Below are positions 8,497 to 16,571 of a stretch of 36,525 bases of DNA, one piece after another. The stretch is taken from assembly GCA_015487555.1 (NCBI GenBank), contig WFPK01000024.1, forward strand, positions 1 through 36,525. The letters run 5' to 3'. The notes beneath the pieces are model-generated. The model worked only from the letters and a program-made list of their open reading frames with translations. It searched no databases and was not told the DNA's origin. The position numbers and the translations under genes were made by a program. Position 1 is the first letter of the stretch. Each line of letters starts with the position of its first letter. The stretch is from Phycisphaerales bacterium. GTDB lineage: Bacteria > Planctomycetota > Phycisphaerae > Phycisphaerales > UBA1924.

Positions 8497-9315
8497 ATGA
8501 AAAGCACACTCACACTTTCGTTGTCTTGCACACTGCTGGCAACGCTGGCTGGAGCAACCCAAGCAGGCATCCAGGTTGACTACTACCGCACCATTGCACC
8601 AAACGCGTTTGGATCCGTAAACTACGCCCAGATGTGGAGCAATGTCCAAGACTCACTGATCAACAACGGCGGCGCAGACACCGGTTCAGGCGCCAGCGCA
8701 TTCACCAATATCACCTCGGTCAACGGCCAGCAATCATATGTCTCCAGCTTCGAGAACCTCAATGGCGTCGAAGTCGCTGGCGAATATGGCACCCGTCCAT
8801 CATGGGCCTACTTTATCTCCAACGATGATGGCTCGGTCATGGACAACTCCTTGCTTGCTTCAGCAACCAAAAATTATGGCTATTCATGGAATGGAGTAGA
8901 GAGCTCATTCTGGGGCGACATTGATTTCATCCCAGGCGGAAACTTTGACGCCAACCGACTCGTCGGCGTACGAGCAGACGGCTCCATCGGAACCAGCTTG
9001 GCCGATGAGTATATTGCATTCATCGGGCTCTCAGGCAATGCTTGGTGGGCAGAACGCTGGACCGGGACACTCGGTGTCGACGAAGTCTGGACCGGCGACA
9101 CCATGGTCGGCGATGCAGACCGCTTCGACCGTCTCGCAGAGCTTGCAGCTTGGACAGAAGCAAACCAAGACTACTGGGCATTCAGCATCACCATGGACGG
9201 CATCACCTTTGATGCGCCAAACATCAATGTCGTGCCCATACCGCCAGCTGCCTTCGCAGGGCTCGCCATGCTCGGCGGCATCGCAGGTGTCCGCACCATC
9301 CGCAGACGCGCCTAA
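8497..9315 (+). CDS. secreted PEP-CTERM-type protein 1
   Basis: A 272-residue exported protein. Residues 1-23 are a signal peptide (MKSTLTLSLSC, hydrophobic core, cleavage after TQA). The body is rich in aromatic, G, N and D residues, has no recognised domain, and looks like a beta-rich extracellular protein. The last 28 residues are a sorting tail: VVPIPPAAFAGLAMLGG, more hydrophobic residues, then the basic end RTIRRRA. This is the V-P-x-P variant of the PEP-CTERM signal, known in Gram-negatives to be processed by an exosortase; no exosortase is in this window. The leader just upstream is purine-rich (8469-8490, includes AAGGAGAAAG, the likely ribosome site). A strong terminator follows at 9337. 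Two more proteins with nearly the same tail occur at 19401 and 32155. Confidence 0.8.
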   Translation: MKSTLTLSLSCTLLATLAGATQAGIQVDYYRTIAPNAFGSVNYAQMWSNVQDSLINNGGADTGSGASAFTNITSVNGQQSYVSSFENLNGVEVAGEYGTRPSWAYFISNDDGSVMDNSLLASATKNYGYSWNGVESSFWGDIDFIPGGNFDANRLVGVRADGSIGTSLADEYIAFIGLSGNAWWAERWTGTLGVDEVWTGDTMVGDADRFDRLAELAAWTEANQDYWAFSITMDGITFDAPNINVVPIPPAAFAGLAMLGGIAGVRTIRRRA

Positions 9316-9336
9316 TCAACAATCCGTTCAAAAAAC

Positions 9337-9368
9337 AACCGCCCGTGCATCAAACACGGGCGGTTTTC
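9337..9368 (+). terminator. bidirectional intrinsic terminator between PEP-CTERM gene 1 and hpt
   Basis: A perfect 11-bp stem AACCGCCCGTG / CACGGGCGGTT with loop CATCAAA, followed by TTTTC on the plus strand. On the minus strand the same stem is followed by GTTTTTTG, so it can also end the convergent hpt transcript. Confidence 0.9.
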
Positions 9369-9397
9369 TATTCTGCACAGGTCTGCACAGGCTCCGC

Positions 9398-9976
9398 TCA
9401 CCGTTTAGGAATCGCCGACTGATCCAGCACCGCGATCTGCGGATAATTCCGGTAGTACCCATTATAATCAAGCCCATACCCCACCACGAACTCGTCAGGA
9501 ATCTCGAACCCCACATAATCCACATGCACATCCACGGTTCGATCGGTCTGCTTATCGAGCATCACCCCAAGCCTCAACGACGCCGGGTTCTGCTTGGCGA
9601 TCATTTCCTTGACCAACGCTAAGGTCTGCCCCGAATCCAAAATATCATCGAGCACAATAATGTGTTTCCCCCCCAGATTCGTCGGCAGCTCCGTCGCAAA
9701 GTGCGCCCCCTTCGATCGCACCGACTCGCCGGGATAGCTCGACACAGCCACCAACCCCAATGACAACTTCATCGGCAACTCGCGCACCACATCGGCTACG
9801 AAGATCATCGCTCCGGTCATAATCGGGATGATAATCACCCGATCCTCATCAAGCTCGGTATGCCCGTCCTTGGCCAGATCGGCCTTGAGATCAATGACCA
9901 TCTCGTCAGCAAGCGTTCTCACACGCTCAGCGATCTGATCCCGGGTATAAAGCACGCGTTGGATTTCTGGAAACAT
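9398..9976 (-). CDS. hpt: hypoxanthine phosphoribosyltransferase
   Basis: A 192-residue purine-salvage enzyme that converts hypoxanthine (or guanine) and PRPP to the nucleotide. The PRPP-binding loop is clear: IIVLDDILDSGQTL, matching the family's V-[LIVM]-x-[DE]-D-x-x-D-[ST]-G. Upstream of it are PIMTGAMIFVADVVREL (the 'l.Ga..f..dl.r.l' helix) and the flexible loop around VSSYPGESVRS. After it come the base-recognition parts DYVGFEIPDEFVVGYGLDYNGYYR, here quoted in two pieces in the usual order (VGFEIPDEFVVGYG, then the DYNGYYR end). The frame runs upstream to 10120, but the conserved part begins at the ATG at 9976 (MFPEIQRVL), and the extra 48 residues resemble no part of the family. The gene is convergent with PEP-CTERM gene 1 and divergent from the 827-residue secreted protein. 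Confidence 0.95.
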   Translation of the reverse strand: MFPEIQRVLYTRDQIAERVRTLADEMVIDLKADLAKDGHTELDEDRVIIIPIMTGAMIFVADVVRELPMKLSLGLVAVSSYPGESVRSKGAHFATELPTNLGGKHIIVLDDILDSGQTLALVKEMIAKQNPASLRLGVMLDKQTDRTVDVHVDYVGFEIPDEFVVGYGLDYNGYYRNYPQIAVLDQSAIPKR

Positions 9977-10079
9977 GCGAGGATGATAGGCCCGCACATG
10001 CGTGAGCAACACACGCGCACTTTGTGCGCAATACGCCCCGCTCTTATTACAATTTTGACCAAATCCAAAACATACAGCT

Positions 10080-10107
10080 TTGCACACAATTCCAATTATG
10101 ATATGTT
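10080..10107 (+). promoter_or_regulatory. possible sigma-70-type promoter
   Basis: TTGCAC and TATGTT are separated by 16 bases in an AT-rich patch, about 44 bases before the start of the secreted dockerin-type protein. Matches to the consensus are moderate (4/6 each). Confidence 0.3.
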
Positions 10108-10150
10108 CCTTCAAGGCCAATCTTGTTGTTTTTCAGAAAAGGAGCATAAT

Positions 10151-12634
10151 ATGAAAACCCAAAAAACATCAACACGAACAATCGCCTCGGTCTGTATTTT
10201 GGCTGGCAATGCCTTTGGGCAGGGGACTTACGACCAGGGCACCATCGACCGCCAGCGCGTCCGCCTCGACGACTCCACCATCGCACCATCGACAAACGGC
10301 TGGCTCAATGACTCGCAAACCCAACGATTTTGGGCGTGGGAGCTCAACTCGAGTGTAAACGACACCTACAAGCACCCAAGCATGCAGCGGTGGATTCATC
10401 ACCGACTCTGGGCTTCCTCATTGTCAGGCAGCTCAATAAATACAACATCCCTCGATCAGCAAGCTCAAGTCATCGCCAACGAAATCGTGTCTCGCTATAA
10501 CTCCTCCGGCAATGACGCAATTGCAGATGGCCAATACGCCATCTGCCTACTCAATATCCGCAACCTCGACCTCCACGACCACCCCGATGACGATCTCGAC
10601 GATTCAATAATCCTATGGAACCCGAAAGATAAGCCTGCAAATGCCGTCGCAGAGCCATGGGCCAACTTTATTGGATCACCAGAAACACCCGCACGGGCTT
10701 CCGTATGGCGGACCGAAGGCGTCCTCCTCGCAGACACCGCCATCGAATACCTCACCGATGAAATCGTCTCGCGGGTCGAAGCACAAATCCCCTCATTCCC
10801 AGTCCCAATCCGCCTCTTCTTCGACGAAGAGCGCGGACGGCAACATGGAGCCGACAGCCTCGACAACCTCGGTGCGATGGAGGCTGTTTTGTCCGATACT
10901 CCACGGGTATATGCAGAACAACTGTTCGGCAACTACAATCTTTGGGATAACACGCCCGCAGCGACAAGCGCACTCGAAGTATTCACCAATGTGCCATTTG
11001 CATTTATGCTCGGCTGGAATGATGCAGACCAAGTCTACCGCCCGGACGATCATGCAGAAATTCCACAGTACCAAGCAAGCAACTATGCCCACCAAAGACC
11101 ACACTTCGACTTCGAGTTCTACCCAATGTACAACCTCTACAACGGCATCTTGAACACATCAACCGACGGCTCACTCGAAGCAGCATTCGATCACCCACTG
11201 ACCGACCCCAGCTGGGGTAATCCCAAGTGGTCCAACTACAACACCTCTGTCTATTTCTCGACCACCTATCCCAAATCAAGCCACACTCAACGAGGCGTAG
11301 TCCATGGAACTTGGCCACCACACAGAGCCTTTGGATGGGCACAGACTGAGCAACTCGGCTCTGGAAGCATCCAGTCGCCAGTCCTCTATCCTCCAAGTGA
11401 TTTTCATGAAGAAGAACTTGAGGGCGATTTCTACCCTGATCCCGGAATTGTCATCCCAACCCAAAGTGAGAAAGCAGCAAGAGCATGGATCCGCTACTCA
11501 CGGATGCAACTCGATCACCAAATCTTCTCTTTCCCCGAACTCGACACCCTCGGCTTTAGCGCACCCCGGCACATCGCCCCGTGGATCACCCGTGTGGGAT
11601 CACTCGTCTATCGCCCGGGCAGTGGAAACGACCTCTATATCACAACAAAAGAGAATGTCCGCGATATCGTCGCGCTGTGCAAAGCCAAGGGCGTAAATGA
11701 AATCCTGTTTTGGGGCAATCCAAACAACGAGCACTACACCACCAAAGACGGATGCAACAACGGGAATACAAATAGCGAGAAAAGACAGCACAACTGGGAC
11801 TCGACCAACGACCTCCTCAGCCAAGTCTACGAATACACACTCAACAGCGTCTGGTTTGATACCGAAAGCCGATCCCTCTCGGCTGACGATGTTGAATCAC
11901 TGACCTTCAGCGAAGAACACGCACTCGATCTCAACCCAAACATCGGTGTTGGGAATACGACCGTTCAGTTCTCTGCCGAGTTCGACATCGGCTCAATCAC
12001 AACCCTCGGCGACCAATACACCCTCGTCTGCGAAGTCATCGCTGGCGGTGGCCCATGGGCCAACGCCAGCTACACCCTCGAAATCTACAACTACAAAACA
12101 ACATCATACCAGACGATCACCGATTCACCAATCGAGTGGTACAGCAACTCGACAAGACGAGTGAGTTTCAGCGACACCGACACTGATGGATACGCCAACG
12201 ACTGGTCAAGATCGTTTGATGACCAGAGCGCACTCCCCGCAAGCTCGACTGTCTACGATCGAAAGAAGATCAATGTCTGGAAAAACTTTGCACTCCCAAT
12301 CGGCTCAGCACAAATCAACAACTACACGCAAAGCGGAAAAATGAAACTCCGGATCACCGCCAACCATTCCACACCGCTCCAAATCGGACAGGCTGCCGAC
12401 CCACTTCGTGTAGACCTTGTCCAACTCTACGAAGCCGAATGCGCCAACAACAACATCACCGCTGCCCCTCAACCACTCCTCGGCGACTTCAACAGCGACC
12501 AGCAAGTCAATGCTGCCGACCTCATGAAGTTCATGCAGGACTTTGTCTCGAATCCATCGCTCGAGCTTGATCTCAACAATGATGGCCAGGTTGATATCAG
12601 CGATATCAAAACGATGAACACACTTATCCGCTAA
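10151..12634 (+). CDS. large secreted protein with C-terminal dockerin-like EF-hand pair
   Basis: An 827-residue protein starting at the ATG at 10151, preceded by AAAAGGAGC. The N-terminus KTQKTSTRTIASVCILAGNAFG is a signal peptide with cleavage near FGQ. The central 700 residues are aromatic- and acid-rich. The stretches IRLFFDEERGR and VNEILFWGNPNNEHY resemble strand ends of a TIM-barrel glycoside hydrolase carrying acidic residues, but I cannot assign a family. A beta-sandwich-like region follows (FSAEFDIGSITTLGDQYTL, ANASYTLEIYNY). The last 52 residues are two calcium-loop repeats, GDFNSDQQVNAADL and DLNNDGQVDISDI, the dockerin type I pattern common at the ends of planctomycete secreted proteins. 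The frame is open further upstream to 9860, but that part overlaps hpt and lacks a signal peptide. A strong terminator follows. Confidence 0.7.
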   Translation: MKTQKTSTRTIASVCILAGNAFGQGTYDQGTIDRQRVRLDDSTIAPSTNGWLNDSQTQRFWAWELNSSVNDTYKHPSMQRWIHHRLWASSLSGSSINTTSLDQQAQVIANEIVSRYNSSGNDAIADGQYAICLLNIRNLDLHDHPDDDLDDSIILWNPKDKPANAVAEPWANFIGSPETPARASVWRTEGVLLADTAIEYLTDEIVSRVEAQIPSFPVPIRLFFDEERGRQHGADSLDNLGAMEAVLSDTPRVYAEQLFGNYNLWDNTPAATSALEVFTNVPFAFMLGWNDADQVYRPDDHAEIPQYQASNYAHQRPHFDFEFYPMYNLYNGILNTSTDGSLEAAFDHPLTDPSWGNPKWSNYNTSVYFSTTYPKSSHTQRGVVHGTWPPHRAFGWAQTEQLGSGSIQSPVLYPPSDFHEEELEGDFYPDPGIVIPTQSEKAARAWIRYSRMQLDHQIFSFPELDTLGFSAPRHIAPWITRVGSLVYRPGSGNDLYITTKENVRDIVALCKAKGVNEILFWGNPNNEHYTTKDGCNNGNTNSEKRQHNWDSTNDLLSQVYEYTLNSVWFDTESRSLSADDVESLTFSEEHALDLNPNIGVGNTTVQFSAEFDIGSITTLGDQYTLVCEVIAGGGPWANASYTLEIYNYKTTSYQTITDSPIEWYSNSTRRVSFSDTDTDGYANDWSRSFDDQSALPASSTVYDRKKINVWKNFALPIGSAQINNYTQSGKMKLRITANHSTPLQIGQAADPLRVDLVQLYEAECANNNITAAPQPLLGDFNSDQQVNAADLMKFMQDFVSNPSLELDLNNDGQVDISDIKTMNTLIR

Positions 12635-12672
12635 CAGAGCCACACGCTCCTGCGTCTATTGCGTCTATAAAG

Positions 12673-12700
12673 AAGGCTGCACCGTCTGGTGCAGCCTTTT
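12673..12700 (+). terminator. intrinsic terminator after the dockerin-type gene
   Basis: A perfect 11-bp stem AAGGCTGCACC / GGTGCAGCCTT with loop GTCT, running into TTTT. It lies between convergent genes. On the minus strand only a short T-rich stretch follows, so activity for ppa is less certain. Confidence 0.85.
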
Positions 12701-12729
12701 CCGTAGCTATTGATCCCGTGATGCTCGAT

Positions 12730-13281
12730 TCAAAGCTCCCCAGACTGCCTCGCAGCCGAATACCGCTTCAACGAATCCTCGATAATCTCATGGGCCAACT
12801 CCGCAGGCTGAATCTCATCAACCTCCACCTGCTTGCCCTCGAGCTGCTTGTAATCCTCGAAGAACCGCTTGAGCATCTTGAAGGTGTGCTTGGGGAAGTC
12901 CTTGATTGTCTGGTATTCCTCAAACTCCGAATCATGGATCAGCACCGAGATAATCTTGTGATCCGGAGCACCATCATCGATCATCGTCATCACCCCGATC
13001 GCCCGGGCCTCGCAGATACACATCGTCGGCACCTTCTCCGCACAAAACACCAACACATCCAAAGGGTCATTATCCTCCGCAAGCGTCTGGGGGATAAACC
13101 CATAGTTGGCCGGGTAATACACCGCCGAGCTCAGCACCCGATCAAGACGCAGCATCCCCGTCTGCTTATCGAGCTCGTACTTATTGCTCGATCCCTTGGG
13201 AATCTCGATAATCGAGCGGAAGTGCGAAGGGAGCGCAAGCTCTTGGATACCGGGTCGGACATCATGCCAGGGGTGAATCAT
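12730..13281 (-). CDS. ppa: inorganic pyrophosphatase, family I
   Basis: A 183-residue soluble enzyme that hydrolyses pyrophosphate, which drives biosynthetic reactions. Family I signatures are complete: EIPKGSSNKYE (substrate-binding lysine and glutamate), YPANYGFIPQTLAEDNDPLD, which contains the metal-binding D-x-D-P-x-D core, and a later acidic/aromatic helix (RFFEDYKQLEGK). Length is as usual for bacterial family I. The ATG at 13281 (MIHPWHDV) fits the N-terminus of the family. The gene is divergent from pgi, with about 105 bases between them. Confidence 0.95.
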   Translation of the reverse strand: MIHPWHDVRPGIQELALPSHFRSIIEIPKGSSNKYELDKQTGMLRLDRVLSSAVYYPANYGFIPQTLAEDNDPLDVLVFCAEKVPTMCICEARAIGVMTMIDDGAPDHKIISVLIHDSEFEEYQTIKDFPKHTFKMLKRFFEDYKQLEGKQVEVDEIQPAELAHEIIEDSLKRYSAARQSGEL

Positions 13282-13386
13282 GCCAAAGCCTAGACCCCAT
13301 CACCGAGACATCCACCCACAACTCGAACCTTCATCAATGATTCCCCTTTCGTGCCCAGCTCACCGCAATAGGCATACCCTATACCC

Positions 13387-14796
13387 ATGCTCACACTCGA
13401 TTATGCCAACTGCCTTTCCCCACGCGTCGGCCCCCACGGGCTCGACCCCGCCCGCGTCCACCCCGATGGCGACCAGGCCAAGGGCATCGCTGCCCTCACT
13501 CGGCAACTCAACGAATCCAAAGGCACCGGGTGGGAACGCTGGCGAACCCTCGCTGACGAACCCATGCGCTCGCTCCACCTCAACGCCATCGAAGCCATCA
13601 CCAACGAATGCGAAGGGCGATTCGACAACATCATCGTCCTGGGCATCGGAGGCTCAGCCTTGGGCAACATCGCACTCCAAGCCGCCCTCAACGAACCAAC
13701 CTACAACCTGCTCCCCAAAGCCGACCGCCCCGGCCCACGCCTCTTTGTCGTCGATAATGTCGATCCATCCAACCTCAACTCCATCCTCAAGCTCTGCGAT
13801 CCCAAAGCCACCCTCTTCAATGTCGTCTCCAAGTCAGGCGAGACCGCCGAGACCGCTTCGCAGTTCATGATGATCCGCAAAATCCTCGAAGAAGCCGTCG
13901 GCTCACGCTGGGCCCACCACATCATCGCCATCACCGATCCCGAAAAAGGCACCATGCGCACCATCTGCGATCAGGCGGGCATCACCACCTTGCCCGTCCC
14001 CGAAGGCGTCGGCGGGCGATTCTCTGTGTTGTCCCCCGTCGGGCTCTTCAGTGCCGCAACCTGTGGCATCGACATCAAAGCACTCCTCGATGGCGCACAA
14101 GCCATGGACCAACGCTGCGCCAACGAAAACCTCACCGAGAACCCGGCCGCCATGCTCGCCCTGCTCCTGGTCGAGCTCGGCACCCGCAAAGGCAAGACGA
14201 ACCATGTCCTGATGCCCTACGCCAACTCGCTCAAGCTCCTGGGCGACTGGTACGCCCAGCTCTGGGCCGAATCGCTGGGCAAAAAGTTCGACAAAGCAGG
14301 CGAAACCGTCTTCACCGGCTTCACCCCCATCTCCGCCCTGGGCACCACCGACCAACACTCCCAGGTCCAGCTCTACCGCGAAGGCCCGAACGACAAAGTC
14401 ATCGGCTTCATCGAAGTCCAAGACTTCGGCGACGACCAGAACATGACCATCCCCACCGGCATGGGCGTCGAAGCCATCGAATACCTCGAAGGCAAACGCA
14501 TGGTCGATCTCCTCAACGCCGAGAAACGAGCCACCGAGTACGCGCTCATCGACTCCCAACGCCCCAACTACACCATCAAGATGCCCAAAATCGACGCCCA
14601 CCATGTCGGCGAGTTCATCATGCTCTGGCAGATCGCCACGAGCTACGCCGGGTTGATGCTCAACATCGACGCCTACGACCAACCGGCCGTCGAAACCGGC
14701 AAGAAGGCCACCTTCGGGCTCATGGGTCGCGCAGGCTACGAAGACTGGCTCACCAAGGTCAACGACACACTGAGCGAAACCGAGTTTGTGATCTAA
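13387..14796 (+). CDS. pgi: glucose-6-phosphate isomerase
   Basis: A 469-residue enzyme interconverting glucose-6-phosphate and fructose-6-phosphate in glycolysis and gluconeogenesis. It is the shorter bacterial type of about 450 residues rather than the 550-residue E. coli type. Visible motifs are GIGGSALGNIALQ (phosphate-binding helix start), NVVSKSGETAETASQF (the SIS-domain SKSGxTxET loop), GVGGRFSVLSPVGLFSA (PGI signature 1) and DQHSQVQLYREGPND, which carries the catalytic region. The C-terminus includes YDQPAVETGK, matching the 'fDQPgVe.GK' motif with its lysine. The start ATG at 13387 follows TATACCC without a clear Shine-Dalgarno. It is followed closely by palindromic repeats rather than a classic terminator. 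Confidence 0.95.
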   Translation: MLTLDYANCLSPRVGPHGLDPARVHPDGDQAKGIAALTRQLNESKGTGWERWRTLADEPMRSLHLNAIEAITNECEGRFDNIIVLGIGGSALGNIALQAALNEPTYNLLPKADRPGPRLFVVDNVDPSNLNSILKLCDPKATLFNVVSKSGETAETASQFMMIRKILEEAVGSRWAHHIIAITDPEKGTMRTICDQAGITTLPVPEGVGGRFSVLSPVGLFSAATCGIDIKALLDGAQAMDQRCANENLTENPAAMLALLLVELGTRKGKTNHVLMPYANSLKLLGDWYAQLWAESLGKKFDKAGETVFTGFTPISALGTTDQHSQVQLYREGPNDKVIGFIEVQDFGDDQNMTIPTGMGVEAIEYLEGKRMVDLLNAEKRATEYALIDSQRPNYTIKMPKIDAHHVGEFIMLWQIATSYAGLMLNIDAYDQPAVETGKKATFGLMGRAGYEDWLTKVNDTLSETEFVI

Positions 14797-14803
14797 CCCC
14801 CCC

Positions 14804-14832
14804 GGTGGCCCGGCTCGCCGAGCCGGGTCTTC
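14804..14832 (+). repeat. short palindrome related to the GGGTGCCAC repeat family
   Basis: GGTGG, then stem CCCGGCTC / GAGCCGGG with loop GCC, then GTCTTC overlapping the stem end. The layout (GGTG, stem, G-TCTT) is the same as in the longer repeats at 14848, 15541 and 34659, but with a different stem sequence. It lies eight bases after pgi and could also slow or stop transcription. Confidence 0.55.
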
Positions 14833-14847
14833 AATGATTCCAAGTCC

Positions 14848-14939
14848 GGGCGCCACTACTCGCCCGAAGGGCGCAGTAGTGTCTTCAAACTCCTCTGGCC
14901 TTCCGCACTACTGCGCCCTTCGGGCGAGTAGTGGCACCC
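14848..14939. repeat. paired palindromic repeat element, copy 1
   Basis: Two hairpins in inverted orientation. Left: GGGCGCCAC, then ACTACT-CGCCC-GAA-GGGCG-CAGTAGT, then GTCTTC. Right: GCACTACTGCGCCC-TTC-GGGCGAGTAGTG, then GCACCC. The outer ends GGGcGCCAC / GTGGCACCC mirror each other. The arms are near-perfect reverse complements, so the element can also fold as one long hairpin. About 18 unpaired bases separate the arms. Confidence 0.85.
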
Positions 14940-14981
14940 AGATTCTGCAATCTCCCCCATCGCCCCCTCTACAATCTCCCC

Positions 14982-15527
14982 ATGAAACCCAAAGCCTCCA
15001 AAGCCATCCCCTACATCGCCGGGTTCTTCATCCTACTCATCCTCGTCGGGCTCTCGCTGGGGCTTCGCACCGTCATCGAGTTCGATCCGCGCGGAGCCCA
15101 GATCCGCACCACCAGATACATCTTCCTTCAAATCCCCATCTCCTCCGACACATTCCCCGCATGGATCAGCCAGGGCCCATCGGACGCCCCCGACTGGCAG
15201 CTCATGCACGAGTTCCATCACTCCGCAGCCGGCTCGGATATCCACCACACCCACTGGGGCGCCATCGCCGACACGCTCGAACCCTGGCGAGAGTTCCGCT
15301 TCGATGCCGAGTCCAAACACAGGCTCGCTGCCCGCACCCTCGAGCTGATCCAATCCGACCACCCCGTCAAAGCCATCCGCATCTACCTCCTGCGCATCGA
15401 CGCGATGCTCAAATACAACCTCCAAGACCCCGACAAACTCACCGACCCCGCTGCCATCGACGCACTCTTCAAAGAAGCCCTCATCAAGCCCATCGACGCC
15501 GAAGCCTCCAAAATCCCCGACCCCTGA
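14982..15527 (+). CDS. small single-pass membrane protein of unknown function
   Basis: A 181-residue protein. After the basic start MKPKASKA comes one hydrophobic segment (IPYIAGFFILLILVGLSLGL), then a mostly polar domain of about 150 residues with the topology expected for a periplasmic part. Two stretches are rich in histidine (MHEFHHSAAG, IHHTHWGAIADT), which could suit metal binding, but I recognise no motif. The start was taken at the ATG at 14982; an in-frame extension to 14931 lies in the repeat element. The gene is flanked on both sides by copies of the palindromic repeat and stands alone between pgi and the flagellar operon. Codon pattern and the membrane segment support a real gene; function unknown. 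Confidence 0.6.
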   Translation: MKPKASKAIPYIAGFFILLILVGLSLGLRTVIEFDPRGAQIRTTRYIFLQIPISSDTFPAWISQGPSDAPDWQLMHEFHHSAAGSDIHHTHWGAIADTLEPWREFRFDAESKHRLAARTLELIQSDHPVKAIRIYLLRIDAMLKYNLQDPDKLTDPAAIDALFKEALIKPIDAEASKIPDP

Positions 15528-15540
15528 ATCCCCTCCCCCC

Positions 15541-15640
15541 GGGTGCCACGGCTTGATCCGCGTAGCGGACAAGCCGTGTCTTAGATTGCTTAGGTTTCAC
15601 GAAGACACGGCTTGCCGAAGACGGTCAAGCCGTGGCACCC
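15541..15640. repeat. paired palindromic repeat element, copy 2
   Basis: The clearest copy. Left: GGGTGC, stem CACGGCTTG / CAAGCCGTG enclosing TCCGC-GTA-GCGGA, then TCTT. Right: AAGA, stem CACGGCTTG / CAAGCCGTG enclosing CCG-AAGA-CGG, then GCACCC. The spacer between the hairpins is about 20 bases. The ends GGGTGCCAC and GTGGCACCC are exact mirror images. The downstream flank carries CCCATTGCCTATTGCC, which nearly recurs next to copy 3. Confidence 0.9.
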
Positions 15641-15684
15641 GCCCCCCCCATTGCCTATTGCCTACTGCCATTGCCTTCCCCATC

Positions 15685-15700
15685 TGGCACGCCATTTGTG
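15685..15700 (+). promoter_or_regulatory. sigma-54-type promoter of the flgF operon
   Basis: TGGCACGCCATTTGTG fits TGGCACG-N4-TTGC in spacing: GG at 15686-15687, and GT instead of the usual GC ten bases further on. The predicted start of transcription is near 15711, 56 bases before flgF. It shares its core with the sites at 19291 and 20220. Confidence 0.65.
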
Positions 15701-15766
15701 TATCTCCCAGCACGGGTGGCTGCTGTTCACGGATGAACAGGGCCAAGGCCCGAGATTGGACATCGC

Positions 15767-16534
15767 ATGGACTACGGCTTACAAATCTCCGCTTCAGGCG
15801 CATTGGCAGGGATTCATCGGCAAGATGCGCTCACAAACAACCTCGCAAACGCCAACACCACCGGATTCAAACCCATCCTCACAGGCACCATGCACCGGTT
15901 GGCTGCCCGCCAAGAAGACAATCTCCCCTACCTCGCCTCCGATACACTCCTCGAAAAACTCGGAGGAGGCGTGCTTTCTGCGCAAACACGCATCAACTTT
16001 GCGCAAGGCACACTCGAAACCTCAGACTCGCAATGGGATATGGCCATCCAAGGTGACGGGTTCTTCGTCGTCGGTGATCCCTCCAACCCATCGCTCACAC
16101 GCGATGGACGATTCGCAGTCAACTCCGATGGCCAGCTCGTCATGGCGATCACAGGCGTACCCGTCCTCTCTACAGGCAACTCCCCCATCCACATCGACAT
16201 CACCCAAGGCGATATCCTCGTCCAAAAAGACGGAACCATCCTCCAAGGCGGCGCACCAATCGACCAGATCCAAATCAGCGATGTCCCCGATCGCTCGATC
16301 CTCACCAAACTCGGTGCAGGACTCTTTGGATCACCATCAGGTGCCCCGCTCTCGCTGATCGAAGCGTCGGGCTCGCTGAACCAATACATGCTCGAAGGCT
16401 CAGGCGTCAACGAGATCGACGCACTCATGCAAATCCAGAACGCATCACGCTCAGCCAAAAACAATATCGGGATGATCGACCTGCAAAACAGGCTCATCGA
16501 ACGAGCAATCAATACTTTCGGACGAATCGGCTAA
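15767..16534 (+). CDS. flgF: flagellar basal-body rod protein FlgF
   Basis: A 255-residue proximal rod subunit exported by the flagellar type III system. The N-terminus LQISASGALAGIHRQDALTN and NLANANTTGFKP is the rod-protein signature (family consensus 's...aSGm.a.q..ldv.aNNLANvnTtGFK'). The middle has the FlgE/F/G core (MAIQGDGFFVVGD, LTRDGRFAVNSDGQLV). The C-terminus ends in a helix typical of the family (LIERAINTFGRIG). It is shorter and less conserved than the next gene, and its position before flgG supports FlgF. The ATG at 15767 lacks a strong Shine-Dalgarno. It is the first gene after a sigma-54-type promoter and is followed 37 bases later by flgG. Confidence 0.88.
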   Translation: MDYGLQISASGALAGIHRQDALTNNLANANTTGFKPILTGTMHRLAARQEDNLPYLASDTLLEKLGGGVLSAQTRINFAQGTLETSDSQWDMAIQGDGFFVVGDPSNPSLTRDGRFAVNSDGQLVMAITGVPVLSTGNSPIHIDITQGDILVQKDGTILQGGAPIDQIQISDVPDRSILTKLGAGLFGSPSGAPLSLIEASGSLNQYMLEGSGVNEIDALMQIQNASRSAKNNIGMIDLQNRLIERAINTFGRIG

Positions 16535-16571
16535 GCCGACCATAAACAACGACTAAACAAAGGTTTACACC

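Noticed and set aside
9977-10120. Upstream extension of hpt
   Set aside because: The extra 48 residues do not resemble the enzyme family and cover the AT-rich promoter region.
9860-10150. Upstream extension of the dockerin-type protein
   Set aside because: It overlaps hpt on the other strand. A signal peptide with a good ribosome site starts at 10151.
13903-14856. Long minus-strand frame opposite pgi
   Set aside because: It overlaps an undoubted pgi and has a G/D/V-repetitive composition typical of an antisense shadow; no start signal.
14797-14981. CRISPR array from the repeated palindromes after pgi
   Set aside because: The repeats are inverted rather than direct, there is no regular spacer series, and no cas gene is present.
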